Shown one piece after another: positions 51,889 through 60,705 of a stretch of 64,000 bases of DNA. Every line of letters begins with the position of its first letter. Position 1 is the stretch's first letter. The notes beneath the pieces are model-generated. The model was not told the origin of the DNA. It did no database searches and saw nothing but the letters and a program-made list of their open reading frames with translations. The stretch is from Streptomyces sp. NBC_01294 (GTDB lineage: Bacteria > Actinomycetota > Actinomycetes > Streptomycetales > Streptomycetaceae), in contig NZ_CP108423.1 of the NCBI RefSeq assembly GCF_035917235.1, positions 6,725,501 to 6,789,500 of the forward strand, in the 5' to 3' direction. The position numbers and the translations under genes are program-made.

Positions 51889-52193
51889 TCCGGTCGGCCT
51901 CGGTTCGGTACGGGCGGTCGGACCCGGATAAGTTCGGCCGGGTCCACCACAGGATGTCCGTGCCGGACGGATCCGTCTGCTCAGCGCGCCCGCGCCTCGG
52001 GGGCGAGGGAAGGTTTCGCCGGGCGGCGGGTGGCCCCGGGTCGGGGCTCGGCGGTCCAGTAGACAACGGTCAGGGCGGCCCGCAGCCAGCGGGTGTCCGA
52101 CCGGCCCGAAGGACCGCGGGCCCCGACCACTGTTCTACAGTCATTCCCTGCGACCAGACGTACAGGACGTGCAAGAGCACAAAAGGGGACCCA
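51889..52193. other. Gap before ppm
   Basis: No gene is supported on either strand. It must carry the ppm promoter. TTCTACAGT near 52131-52139 could contain a -10, but there is no convincing -35. Confidence 0.4.
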
Positions 52194-53009
52194 GTGAGCG
52201 ACGGCGGACAGCGGACCTACGGGCCGCTCGGTACGGCCTTGGTGATCATTCCGACCTACAACGAGTCGGAGAACATCGGGCTGATCGTCGGCCGCGTCCG
52301 CGCGGCGGTGCCCGAGGCCCACATCCTGGTCGCCGACGACAACAGCCCCGACGGCACCGGCAAGCTCGCCGACGAGCTCGCGGCCGGCGACGACCACGTC
52401 CACGTCCTGCACCGCAAGGGCAAGGAGGGGCTCGGCGCCGCCTACCTGGCGGGCTTCCTCTGGGCCCTGGACGCCGGCTACGGCGTGATCGTCGAGATGG
52501 ACGCCGACGGCTCCCACCAGCCCGAGGAACTGCCCCGCCTGCTCACCGCGCTGGCCGGCGCCGACCTGGTCCTGGGCTCCCGCTGGGTGCCGGGCGGACG
52601 CGTCGTCAACTGGCCCAAGAGCCGCGAGTTCCTCTCGCGCGGCGGTTCGACGTACTCCCGGCTGATGCTGGACGTCCCGATCCGCGACGTGACCGGCGGC
52701 TACCGCGCCTTCCGCCGCGAGACCCTGGAGGGCCTGGGCCTGGACGACGTGGCCTCCGCGGGCTACTGCTTCCAGGTGGACCTGGCCCGCAGGGCCGTGC
52801 AGAAGGGCTTCCGCGTGGTGGAGGTGCCCATCACGTTCGTCGAGCGTGAGTTCGGCGACAGCAAGATGAGCAAGGACATCGTGGTGGAGGCCCTGTGGCG
52901 GGTCACCCAGTGGGGCATCAAGGCCCAGGCGGCCAAGCTGCTGGGCGGCGTCAAGGGCGCGGGCAAGGGCACCGGCAAGGGAACGGGCGCCCGCGGCGGC
53001 AGCGCGTGA
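52194..53009 (+). CDS. ppm: Polyprenol monophosphomannose synthase
   Basis: This is a 271-residue GT2 glycosyltransferase. It starts LVIIPTYNESENIG, has VADDNSPDGTG and the metal-binding VEMDADGSHQP. It continues with SRWVPGGRVVNWPKSREFLSRGGS and DVTGGYRAFRRETLE, the dolichol-phosphate mannose synthase pattern. It transfers mannose from GDP-mannose to polyprenyl phosphate for protein O-mannosylation. It lacks the acyltransferase domain fused in mycobacterial Ppm1. The tail is GKGTGKGTGARGG. GTG at 52194 with AGGGGA. Confidence 0.9.
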   Translation: MSDGGQRTYGPLGTALVIIPTYNESENIGLIVGRVRAAVPEAHILVADDNSPDGTGKLADELAAGDDHVHVLHRKGKEGLGAAYLAGFLWALDAGYGVIVEMDADGSHQPEELPRLLTALAGADLVLGSRWVPGGRVVNWPKSREFLSRGGSTYSRLMLDVPIRDVTGGYRAFRRETLEGLGLDDVASAGYCFQVDLARRAVQKGFRVVEVPITFVEREFGDSKMSKDIVVEALWRVTQWGIKAQAAKLLGGVKGAGKGTGKGTGARGGSA

Positions 53010-53084
53010 CCGCCTGACCCCTAGGGGCCGTCCCGTACCTCCGGCTGAGGACACTTTTACGCGGCCCCAGGCACACTGGTGGGT

Positions 53085-53666
53085 ATGACGACCGGCGTTC
53101 CGACCTCGACGGCCCCCCGGCGGCGCTCGCCCGCCCGAACCTTCCTCCCCCTGGCGGTCGCCGCCTGGCTGATCCTGGAGATCTGGCTGCTCACGGTGGT
53201 CGCGGACGTGGCCGGCGGGCTGGCCGTGGCCGCGCTGCTCGCGGGCGGGATCGTCCTGGGCGCGGTGGTCATCAAACGGGCCGGGCGACGTGCCTTCAAG
53301 AACCTGTCGGACACCTTCCAGCAGGCTCAGCAGGGGCGGCAGCCCACCCCGCAGCAGCCCGGCCGGGGCAACGGCCTCACCATGCTGGCGGGCCTGCTCC
53401 TGATGATGCCGGGCCTGCTCTCCGACGTGGCGGGCCTGTTCCTGCTGCTCCCGCCCGTCCGGGCCTGGATCGGCCGCCGGGCGACCCGCTCGCTGGAGCG
53501 GAAGATGGCCTCGGCCCCCGCCGGCAGCTTCGGTGACGCCTTCCAGCAGGCACGCATCCACTACCCCGACGGCAAGGTCGTCCAGGGCGAGGTCATCCGC
53601 GACGAGGACCGGCCCGGGCGGCAGGACGGCCCGGACACGACGTACCGCCCGCCGCTGACGCCGTGA
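53085..53666 (+). CDS. fxsA: FxsA-family membrane protein
   Basis: This is a 193-residue protein. Two helices (about 17-60) with FLPLAVAAWLILEIWLLTVVA, then FKNLSDTFQQAQQGRQP, and a third helix (LTMLAGLLLMMPGLLSDVAGLFLLLPPVR) fit the FxsA/cytoplasmic-membrane family, named after suppression of phage T7 exclusion by F plasmid; the role in Streptomyces is unknown. ATG at 53085 is preferred over GTG at 53079. Follows ppm by 75 bases. Confidence 0.88.
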   Translation: MTTGVPTSTAPRRRSPARTFLPLAVAAWLILEIWLLTVVADVAGGLAVAALLAGGIVLGAVVIKRAGRRAFKNLSDTFQQAQQGRQPTPQQPGRGNGLTMLAGLLLMMPGLLSDVAGLFLLLPPVRAWIGRRATRSLERKMASAPAGSFGDAFQQARIHYPDGKVVQGEVIRDEDRPGRQDGPDTTYRPPLTP

Positions 53667-53704
53667 CCCGCAGTCCGTAGCGCACCCCGCAGTCCGTAGC
53701 GCAC
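53667..53704 (+). repeat. Perfect 19-bp tandem duplication
   Basis: CCCGCAGTCCGTAGCGCAC occurs at 53667-53685 and again at 53686-53704, directly after the fxsA stop codon and just before the terminator. Confidence 0.95.
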
Positions 53705-53708
53705 GGGA

Positions 53709-53753
53709 AAGCCGAGGGGCCCCGCCACACTGTGTGGCGGGGCCCCTCGGCTT
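53709..53753. terminator. 21-bp bidirectional terminator between fxsA and rbpA
   Basis: The arm 53709-53729 (AAGCCGAGGGG ... CCACA) is perfectly complementary to 53733-53753 (TGTGG ... CTCGGCTT) around a CTG loop. It serves both convergent genes. Confidence 0.93.
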
Positions 53754-53770
53754 GTGTATCCGTCCGGCTG

Positions 53771-54145
53771 TCAGGCGGACTTGCGGCTGTCCCGCGGATG
53801 CACGGCAATGTTCATGGCGCCGGAACGAAGGACCGCAAGCCTTTCGGCCAGCACTTCCTCCAGCTCCTCGCGGGTGCGTCGCTCCATGAGCATGTCCCAG
53901 TGCGTTCGCGCAGGCTTGCCCTTCTTCTCTTCGGGCCCGTCCCCGTCCACCAGGAGTGCCATGGCGCCGCACGCCTTGCACTCCCACTCCGGCGGAATTT
54001 CTGCCTCAACCGAGAACGGCATCTCAAATCGATGTCCGTTCTGGCATGCGTACTCCACCGCCTGGCGCGGGGCCAGATCGATGCCGCGGTCCGTCTCGTA
54101 GCTGGTAACCACGAGGCGCGTACCGCGGAGAGCTCGCTCACTCAT
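53771..54145 (-). CDS. rbpA: RNA polymerase-binding protein RbpA
   Basis: This is a 124-residue transcription factor. The zinc site is C34, H38, C56 and C59 in EYACQNGHRFE and WECKACGAM. The basic linker (KKGKPARTHWDMLMERR) and the C-terminal sigma-interaction helix (REELEEVLAERLAVLR) are intact. RbpA stabilises the open complex with the primary sigma factor. The ATG at 54145 has GGGAGG. Transcribed from a SigR promoter at 54206-54233, consistent with thiol-stress induction reported in S. coelicolor. Confidence 0.95.
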   Translation of the reverse strand: MSERALRGTRLVVTSYETDRGIDLAPRQAVEYACQNGHRFEMPFSVEAEIPPEWECKACGAMALLVDGDGPEEKKGKPARTHWDMLMERRTREELEEVLAERLAVLRSGAMNIAVHPRDSRKSA

Positions 54146-54458
54146 GAATCGTGCCTCCCGGGCTTGTCGCCCACAGGACAGGTGTCGCTGTCGTCGTCAT
54201 CCGGTCAACGTCCGGTCGGCGGTATAGATTCCCGCTCCGGGTCATGCGTCGCCCGTCGTACCGCCCCTTGTTGTACCCACCAGTGCCCGTTTTGTCACAT
54301 CTGGCAGCAGATGTCACCCAACGTCTAGAATTCTTTAGCGCGCAGTAACGGTCCGCCTGGCAGGCCAAAGGCGTACACTACCGGCCCTTTGCTTCAACGT
54401 CTAAATTCGTTCGGAATTCGTTCGCGGATCCGGGCCGGGCGCACGCTGGGACCCGCTC
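54146..54458. other. rbpA upstream region
   Basis: It holds the SigR promoter. The part 54296-54420 is AT-rich, with AACGTCTAGAATTC and AACGTCTAAATTCG as a near-direct repeat (54322 and 54397) and TTCGTTCGGAATTCGTTCG. No gene is present. Confidence 0.5.
54206..54233 (-). promoter_or_regulatory. SigR-type promoter of rbpA
   Basis: On the minus strand GGGAAT (54233-54228), exactly 18 bp, GTTG (54209-54206). This is a full match to the published SigR consensus GGGAAT-N18-GTTG. Confidence 0.92.
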
Positions 54459-55877
54459 TCAGATCCGTTCCGGTACAGGATTGCCTGCCGCCTCCACCGC
54501 GCGCCGCACCGGCACTCGCGCCAGCAGCACGAATCCCAGTGCGAAGAAGACCACCAGCGAGATGATCGCGTCCCGGTAGCTCCCCGTGAGCTGGTAGGTC
54601 AGGCCGAAAACGAGGGGGCCCACCCAGCTCAGGCCGCGGTCGCTCATCTCGTACGCGGAGAAGTACTCGGCCTCCTTGCCCGCCGGCACCAGGTGCGAGA
54701 ACAGCGAGCGCGACAGCGCCTGGCTGCCGCCGAGCACCAGTCCGATCATCGCGGCGAGCGCGAAGAACCACACCGGGGTCCGGGCCGGCAGGAAGTAGCC
54801 GGCCGCCAGCGTCACCGCCCATGCCGCGAGCGAGCCGAGGATCGTCCGCTTGGCTCCGTAGATCCGTGCGAGGCGGCCCATCCCCAGCGCACCGGCCACC
54901 GCCAGGACCTGTACCAGCAACACCGCGCCGATCAGGGTGGCCTGGTCCAGCTCCAGCTCCTCCGAGCCGTAGATGGAGGCCTGCGAGATCACCGTCTGCA
55001 CGCCGTCGTTGTAGATCAGGTACGCCAGCAGGAACGACAGGGTCAGCGGGTAGCGCCGCATGTCCTTCAGGGTGGCGACGAGCTGCTTCCAGCCGTTGAC
55101 GGGCTGGCCCGCCCCCGGCTCCCGGACCACGGCGCGGTCCCGCAGCCTGCGCAGCGGGATCAGCGCGAAGGCGCCCCACCACAGGCCCGCCGAGGCCAGG
55201 CAGATCCGTACCGCCATGCCCTCGGTGAGGCCGAAGGAGTCGTGGCCCATGTAGAGCACCAGGTTCATCACGAGCATCAGGGAGCCCGCGGTGTAGCCGA
55301 AGGCCCAGCCCCGCGAGGAGACGGTGTCCCGCTCGTCCGGAGTGGAGATCTGCGGCAGGTAGGCGTTGTAGAGCACCATCGAGACGGACAGCGAGGCGTT
55401 CGCCACGATCAGCAGCAGCCCGCCCAGCAGGTAGCGCTCACCGCCGAGGAAGAACATCCCGGCCGTCGCGGCGGCGCCCGTGTACGCGGCCGCCGCCAGC
55501 ATGGGCTTCTTGCGGCCGGTCCGGTCGGCGATGGCCCCCACCAGCGGCATCATCAGGACGGCCAGGATCACCGAGGCCGAGACCGAGTAGGCGAAGAAGG
55601 ACCCGGCCCGTACCGGGATGCCCAGCGGGTGCACGAAGCCCTCGGCGTCCGCGGCGGCCTTGGCCACCGAGGTCAGGTACGGCCCGAGGAACACCGTGAG
55701 GACACTCGCCGAGTACACCGAGACGGCGAAGTCGTAGAAGTACCAGCCCCGCTGCTCGCGCTTGCGCGCGGCCGCCTCGGCGGTGGTGGCCGCCGTGGCC
55801 TTCGTGGCCGCGGACGATCTCCCGTCCTCGGCCCCGGCTTCCGCTTCCTCGGTCTTCCTGCTGTCTTCCGCACCCAC
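54459..55877 (-). CDS. UMF1-family MFS transporter (Atg22-like)
   Basis: This is a 472-residue 12-helix permease with an Ala/Thr/Glu-rich cytoplasmic N-terminus (1-42). KREQRGWYFYDFAVSVYSASVLTVFLGPYL, MPLVGAIADRTGRKKP and LYNAYLPQISTPDERDTVSSRGWAFGY are typical of the UMF1/Atg22 group. In yeast Atg22 exports amino acids from the vacuole; the bacterial substrate is unknown. The GTG at 55877 is the start; the gene ends 312 bases upstream of rbpA. Confidence 0.88.
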   Translation of the reverse strand: MGAEDSRKTEEAEAGAEDGRSSAATKATAATTAEAAARKREQRGWYFYDFAVSVYSASVLTVFLGPYLTSVAKAAADAEGFVHPLGIPVRAGSFFAYSVSASVILAVLMMPLVGAIADRTGRKKPMLAAAAYTGAAATAGMFFLGGERYLLGGLLLIVANASLSVSMVLYNAYLPQISTPDERDTVSSRGWAFGYTAGSLMLVMNLVLYMGHDSFGLTEGMAVRICLASAGLWWGAFALIPLRRLRDRAVVREPGAGQPVNGWKQLVATLKDMRRYPLTLSFLLAYLIYNDGVQTVISQASIYGSEELELDQATLIGAVLLVQVLAVAGALGMGRLARIYGAKRTILGSLAAWAVTLAAGYFLPARTPVWFFALAAMIGLVLGGSQALSRSLFSHLVPAGKEAEYFSAYEMSDRGLSWVGPLVFGLTYQLTGSYRDAIISLVVFFALGFVLLARVPVRRAVEAAGNPVPERI

Positions 55878-55946
55878 GTGGTGCCCCCCTCGCTGGTCCC
55901 CGTACCGCAGCGGCCGCCCGGCCCGCGCGGGGGCCCGAAGAGCGTG

Positions 55947-56717
55947 TCAGGCCCAGGCCCCGCGCCGGTCCAGCACCGTGCGCAAGATGTCGATCCGGTC
56001 GGTCATGATGCCATCGACACCCAGGTCGAGGAGAGCCTCCATACGTTCCGGTTCGTTCACGGTCCACACGTGGACCTGCAGACCCCGCTCGTGCGCGGTC
56101 CGTACGAACCGCCGGTCGACCACGCGGATGCCCGCCTGGGTCTCCGGAACCTGCGCCGCCACCGCGCCCACCCGCAGCGCCGCCGGGATCGCGTACGAGC
56201 GCAGCCGCAGGCCGACCACCCCGCGTACGCCGTAGGAGGTCGCCAGCCGGGGGCCGGCGATCTTCTGCGCGCGGGCCACGCGGCCCTCCGAGAAGGAGCC
56301 CACGCACACCCGGTCCCAGATCCCGGTCCGCGCGATCAGGTTGACGAGCGGGTGCAGGGCGGACTCGGCCTTGACGTCGATGTTCCAGCGGGCGTCCGGG
56401 AACTCCTCCAGCAGCTCCTCGAAGAGCGGCAGGGGCTCGGTGCCCGCCACGCGGGCCTCCCGGACCTGCTTCCAGGGCAGCGCGGCGATCCGGCCCCGGC
56501 CGTCGGTGACCCGGCCCAGGGTGGAGTCGTGGAAGGCGACGAGCTTCCCGTCGGCCGTGGCGTGCACATCGGTCTCGAAGTACCGGTAGCCCGCTTCGGC
56601 GGCCCGGCGGAAGGCGGCGGCGGTGTTCTCCAGCCCGTCCGCGGCGCCTCCCCGGTGTGCGAAGGGGATCGGAGCCGGGTGGTCCAGATACGGATGGCGA
56701 AGGCGTACGTGCGTCAC
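55947..56717 (-). CDS. Glycerophosphodiester phosphodiesterase
   Basis: This is a 256-residue GDPD TIM-barrel enzyme. The catalytic pieces are IPFAHRGGAADGLENT (His, Arg, Glu), ETDVHATADGKLVAFHD (Glu, Asp, second His) and the barrel end VHVWTVNEPERMEALLDLGVDGIMTDR. It hydrolyses deacylated phospholipids to glycerol-3-phosphate. No signal peptide, so cytoplasmic. The GTG at 56717 is used because it gives the family length. Upstream of the MFS gene on the same strand. Confidence 0.92.
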   Translation of the reverse strand: MTHVRLRHPYLDHPAPIPFAHRGGAADGLENTAAAFRRAAEAGYRYFETDVHATADGKLVAFHDSTLGRVTDGRGRIAALPWKQVREARVAGTEPLPLFEELLEEFPDARWNIDVKAESALHPLVNLIARTGIWDRVCVGSFSEGRVARAQKIAGPRLATSYGVRGVVGLRLRSYAIPAALRVGAVAAQVPETQAGIRVVDRRFVRTAHERGLQVHVWTVNEPERMEALLDLGVDGIMTDRIDILRTVLDRRGAWA

Positions 56718-56943
56718 GGCGGCAGTATCCCCCGTGGCGCGTGGGGACGGTGGTCCGCGAGGTGAATGGCGGACGGCGTCGCTCGCTTCCGTCACCCCGT
56801 CCCCGTGCCGGGGCGGCCCCACCGCGCACTCGCCCCTGGTGCAAGTGGACTGGCGCGTGGCAGTCTGTGACCGCAGACATCAATCCAATACCGGCCCGCG
56901 ACGAGCACCGTCGAGGCCAATCCGACGAAGTGGACCGGACGTC

Positions 56944-58446
56944 ATGGCCGAATGGACCTCAGCGGTCGGTGCCGCGCAGCTCGCCCGTCTGATCACCTCG
57001 CAGCAGGAGCGGACGGCCGTGCCCGGCGCCCGCAAGCCGCCCGCCTACCGCACCCTCGCCGACGGGATCCGCCTCCTCGTCCTCGAAGGCCGCGTCCCGG
57101 TCGCCGCCCGGCTCCCCGCCGAGCGGGAGCTGGCCGTCGCCCTCTCCCTCAGCCGCACCACCGTCGCCGCCGCGTACGAGGCCCTGCGCGGGGAGGGGTT
57201 CCTGGAGTCCCGCCGGGGCTCCGGCAGCTGGACCTCCGTCCCGGCCGGCAACCCGCTGCCCGCCCGCGGCCTGGAGCCGCTGCCGCCCGAGTCCCTCGGC
57301 TCGATGATCGACCTCGGCTGCGCCGCCCTGCCCGCCCCCGAGCCCTGGCTGACCAGGGCCGTGCAGGGCGCGCTGGAGGAGCTGCCGCCGTACGCGCACA
57401 CGCACGGGGACTACCCGGCGGGCCTGCCCGCGCTGCGCCGGATGCTCGCCGACCGCTACACCGAGCAGGGCATCCCCACCATGCCCGAGCAGATCATGGT
57501 CACCACCGGCGCGATGGGCGCCATCGACGCCATCTGCAGCCTCTTCGCCGGCCGGGGGGAGCGGATCGCCGTCGAGTCCCCCTCCTACGCCAACATCCTC
57601 CAGCTCATGCGCGCCGCCGGGGTGCGCCTGGTCCCCGTCGCCATGGCCGACGGGCTCACCGGCTGGGACATGGACGTCTGGCGGCAGGTGCTGCGCGACT
57701 CGGCCCCGCGTCTCGCCTATGTCGTCGCCGACTTCCACAACCCGACCGGGGCGCTGGCCTCCGAGGAGCAGCGCCGCGCCATGGTGGAGGCCGCCCGGTC
57801 GGCCGGCACCGTCCTGGTCGCCGACGAGACCATGGTGGAGCTCCAGCTGGACCCCGAGCTCGCCATGCCCCGGCCGGTCTGTTCCTTCGACCCGTCCGGC
57901 AGCACGGTGATCACCGTGGGCTCCGCCAGCAAGGCCTTCTGGGCGGGCATGCGGATCGGCTGGGTCCGCGCCGCTCCCGACGTGATCCGCAGCCTGGTCG
58001 CCGCGCGCGCCTACGCCGACCTGGGCACGCCCGTGCTGGAACAGCTCGCGGTGAACTGGCTGATGCGGACCGGGGGCTGGCAGGAGGCCGTCGGGATCCG
58101 CCGGGATCAGGCTCGGGAGAACCGCGACGCGCTGGTCGCGGCGGTGCGCCGGGAGCTGCCGGACTGGGAGTTCGAGGTCCCCCGCGGCGGTCTGACCCTG
58201 TGGGCCCGCGCGGGCGGGCTGTCCGGATCGCGGCTGGCCGAGGTGGGGGAGCGGGTCGGCGTACGGGTCCCCTCCGGGCCGCGGTTCGGGGTGGACGGGG
58301 CCTTCGAGGGGTACGTGCGGCTGCCGTTCACCGTGGGCGGGCCGGTGGCCGATGAGGCCGCCTCCCGGCTGGCGGCGGCGGCCCGGCTCGTGGGTACGGG
58401 TGCGGGCGGCAGCGGCGCGGAGCCCCCGCGCACGTTCGTGGCGTAG
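56944..58446 (+). CDS. MocR-type GntR/aminotransferase regulator
   Basis: This is a 500-residue chimeric regulator. The N-terminal GntR winged helix (about 35-100) has RLPAERELAVALSLSRTTVAAAYEAL and EGFLESRRGSGSW. The C-terminal fold-type I aminotransferase domain (about 120-490) has VVADFHNPTGAL and the PLP lysine in VTVGSASKAFWAG (preceding text VIT). MocR proteins use PLP or its amino acid adducts to control transcription. The YczR subgroup often neighbours a YczE membrane gene, but none lies next to it here. ATG at 56944. Confidence 0.9.
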   Translation: MAEWTSAVGAAQLARLITSQQERTAVPGARKPPAYRTLADGIRLLVLEGRVPVAARLPAERELAVALSLSRTTVAAAYEALRGEGFLESRRGSGSWTSVPAGNPLPARGLEPLPPESLGSMIDLGCAALPAPEPWLTRAVQGALEELPPYAHTHGDYPAGLPALRRMLADRYTEQGIPTMPEQIMVTTGAMGAIDAICSLFAGRGERIAVESPSYANILQLMRAAGVRLVPVAMADGLTGWDMDVWRQVLRDSAPRLAYVVADFHNPTGALASEEQRRAMVEAARSAGTVLVADETMVELQLDPELAMPRPVCSFDPSGSTVITVGSASKAFWAGMRIGWVRAAPDVIRSLVAARAYADLGTPVLEQLAVNWLMRTGGWQEAVGIRRDQARENRDALVAAVRRELPDWEFEVPRGGLTLWARAGGLSGSRLAEVGERVGVRVPSGPRFGVDGAFEGYVRLPFTVGGPVADEAASRLAAAARLVGTGAGGSGAEPPRTFVA

Positions 58447-58448
58447 GA

Positions 58449-58470
58449 CCGGGGCCCACTCCGGCCCCGG
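58449..58470. terminator. Hairpin between convergent MocR and FtsK-like genes
   Basis: CCGGGGCC (58449-58456), loop CACTCC, GGCCCCGG (58463-58470). Confidence 0.7.
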
Positions 58471-58492
58471 CGCTGCCGGTTCCCCGCCGGGG

Positions 58493-60124
58493 TCACGGTG
58501 CCTCCGCGGGCACCTCCGGAGCCTCCGAGGCGTCAAGGGCGGAGCCCTGCGCGGGCGGCTGACCCTGGAGCGGCCTCGCCGTGCCCTGGCCGGTGCTGCC
58601 GCTGCCCGCGCCCGGCGCCGCCCGCTCCGGCAGGAGTTCCATCACGGCCTGGCGGTACGCCGGGTGCGTGGCCTCGTCGTACGGGTCCGGGGTCGCGGGC
58701 ACCTGCAACCGGTGCACGGGACCCGTGCCCAGCCGGGCGTAGCCGCGGCCCGGCGGCACGTGGGGCGTCGGGGTGGTGTGCGGCGGCAGCCCCAGGACGT
58801 CGGCGATCTGCTGGATCGCGGCGGGCCCGAGCACGATCCGGGCGCGGGTGTGCTGCCAGACGGCGTCGTTCAGGAGTTCCAGGTGGTCGAACTGCTCGGC
58901 CACCACCACCGTGACGTGCGCGGGCCGCCCGTGCCGCAGCGGCACCTGCAGCTGGGCCAGCGGGTCGGGGCCCCCTTCGGCGATCGCGAGGTGGGCCAGC
59001 ACGCTCGGCTGGTCCAGCAGGATCCACAGCGGGCGCCGGGTGTCCTCGGGCGCCGGCCGCCCGCCCTCGCGGGCCCGGTGGGTGGCGATGAGCCGCCGCT
59101 CGGTCTCCTGCGCGGCCCACTCCAGGGTGGCCTGCGCCCCGGTCGGCCCGCATTCCACGGCGATGACCCCGCTGCGCCCGGACAGACAGGCGTACTCCCC
59201 GCTGCCGCCGCCGTCCACGACCAGGACCTCGCCCCCGTGCCGCAGGGCCTGCAGGGCGACGGAGCGGAGCAGGGTGGAGGTGCCGCTGCCGGGCTGGCCG
59301 ACGGCCAGCAGGTGCGGTTCGGTGGAGCGGGGCCCGGTGCGCCAGATCACCGGCGGCACGTCGCGGGGCTCGTCGCCCTCCACGACGGGCAGGGTGCGCT
59401 GCACGCTGCCGGTGTCCGTGAAGCCGAGCACGGTCTCGCCGGGCGAGGTGACGAACGGCTGGGCGGCGATGCCCGTCGGCAACGCCGCCAGCACCCTCAG
59501 GTCGAGCTGGTTGCCCTCCTCGTCCCAGTCGAAGAGATACTCCCGTCCGCGCCCGGACTTGGCGTGCAGCAGTGCCTCGATCCGGGCCCGTGAGGCGGCC
59601 TCGCCATCGGTGAAGTAGGCCGGGTAGCGGATGTGGAGCCGGGTGACGCGGCCCGCCTCGTCGAACTCGTAGCCGCTGAAGGCCTTGTCCCAGTCGCCGC
59701 CGTGGGCGAAGAGCGGACTCGGATCCTCCGGGATGGAGAAGTACGGCACGAGGGCTTCGTAGAGGGAGCCGAGCCGTTCGGCCTCGGCTTCGCTGGGCCC
59801 GGTCTTCACCGGGGTGCGGTCGCGCCCCTGCCAGGCCGCCGCCGCCATGAGCGTGATCAGGGCGAGGAGCGGGCCGTAGGGGACGAGTGCGACCACGAGG
59901 ACGCAGGCGGCCCCCAGGAACAGCGCGGGACCACGCTTGTCCTTGGGGGTCTCGGACCATCTGCGCCGCCCGGCCGAGGCCAGGATGCGCAGGCCGCGTC
60001 CGATGGTGAGGAGCGGATGGAGGACGTCCGTGGCGGTGTCGGCGGCCGTGCGAGCGAGGTCGCGGCCCCGGACCAGCGACGCGGTGCCGCTGCTGAGGAT
60101 GCGGGGAAGTGGGCGCCGGGCCAC
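58493..60124 (-). CDS. FtsK/TraB-like membrane ATPase-fold protein with degenerate P-loop
   Basis: This is a 543-residue protein. Two close helices (about 66-98) follow a basic N-terminus. A linker region (about 110-260) leads to a RecA-like domain with AVGQPGSGTSTLLRSVALQAL, where the Walker A lysine position is T282 (GQPGSGTS). Later strands are VLVVDGGGSGEY and LWILLDQPSVLA. FtsK/TraB proteins bind DNA and ATP; the missing lysine suggests it binds nucleotide poorly or has a structural role. A Pro/Gly/Ala tail ends the protein. GTG or ATG start at 60124. A 64-residue membrane protein lies just upstream. Confidence 0.75.
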   Translation of the reverse strand: MARRPLPRILSSGTASLVRGRDLARTAADTATDVLHPLLTIGRGLRILASAGRRRWSETPKDKRGPALFLGAACVLVVALVPYGPLLALITLMAAAAWQGRDRTPVKTGPSEAEAERLGSLYEALVPYFSIPEDPSPLFAHGGDWDKAFSGYEFDEAGRVTRLHIRYPAYFTDGEAASRARIEALLHAKSGRGREYLFDWDEEGNQLDLRVLAALPTGIAAQPFVTSPGETVLGFTDTGSVQRTLPVVEGDEPRDVPPVIWRTGPRSTEPHLLAVGQPGSGTSTLLRSVALQALRHGGEVLVVDGGGSGEYACLSGRSGVIAVECGPTGAQATLEWAAQETERRLIATHRAREGGRPAPEDTRRPLWILLDQPSVLAHLAIAEGGPDPLAQLQVPLRHGRPAHVTVVVAEQFDHLELLNDAVWQHTRARIVLGPAAIQQIADVLGLPPHTTPTPHVPPGRGYARLGTGPVHRLQVPATPDPYDEATHPAYRQAVMELLPERAAPGAGSGSTGQGTARPLQGQPPAQGSALDASEAPEVPAEAP

Positions 60125-60194
60125 GGGCGTCTCCTGGAGTTGTGGGTGTGACGGGTGTTTCGGGTGCTGCTGGTGTCTCTGCGCGATGGCCGGG

Positions 60195-60389
60195 CTAGAG
60201 CTTGATCCCGCCGAGGAGGCTCGCGAGGCTCGCGGTGCTCGCCGTGATGCTCGGGGCGATGGCGGAGCCGGCGAGGAAGAAGCCGAAGAGCGCGCAGACG
60301 AACGCGTGCGTCAGCTTCATCCCGTCCTTCTTGAAGAAGAGGAAGCAGATGATGCCGAGCAGGACTACGCCTGAGATGGACAGGACCAT
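60195..60389 (-). CDS. Tiny two-helix membrane protein
   Basis: This is a 64-residue protein: MVLSISGVVLLGIICFLFF, then KKDGMKLTHAF, then a second helix CALFGFFLAGSAIAPSI and a Ser/Thr/Leu tail. The ATG at 60389 has AGGAGAAC upstream. It precedes the FtsK-like gene by 70 bases on the same strand and resembles small membrane partners of conjugation or phage-type ATPases; function is unknown. Confidence 0.75.
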   Translation of the reverse strand: MVLSISGVVLLGIICFLFFKKDGMKLTHAFVCALFGFFLAGSAIAPSITASTASLASLLGGIKL

Positions 60390-60705
60390 GAGGGGTTCTC
60401 CTGGTTGGTGGGGACAGTCACCATCAGTTGTTCCAGGCTCACAGGAAGTATCAATGCGACAAAAGGTGCATACGGGTGAATTCAGAGGTTTTTCACTTGA
60501 CCGGCTCACCCCGGCTGGCGCGTCCGGCGCGCAGGGGGTCGAGGCTGATCCTTGCCTCGGCCCGACCCGGACATGTGCAGGCCAGGGCGCTACCCTGGCG
60601 ATTCACCCGTACGGACGCAGCGCCGTGCACCCCCCTGCCCGCCCGGCCCGGGGCCGGGTCTTCGGGGCGGGTCATGTCAGCACCGAGTGAAAGGCGGTAC
60701 GAACG
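60390..60705. other. Divergent gap between small membrane and ankyrin genes
   Basis: It contains an inverted repeat CCAGGG-CGCTA-CCCTGG (60582-60598) overlapping a possible -10 TACCCT (60591-60596), about 115 bases before the ankyrin gene. No gene is present. Confidence 0.5.
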
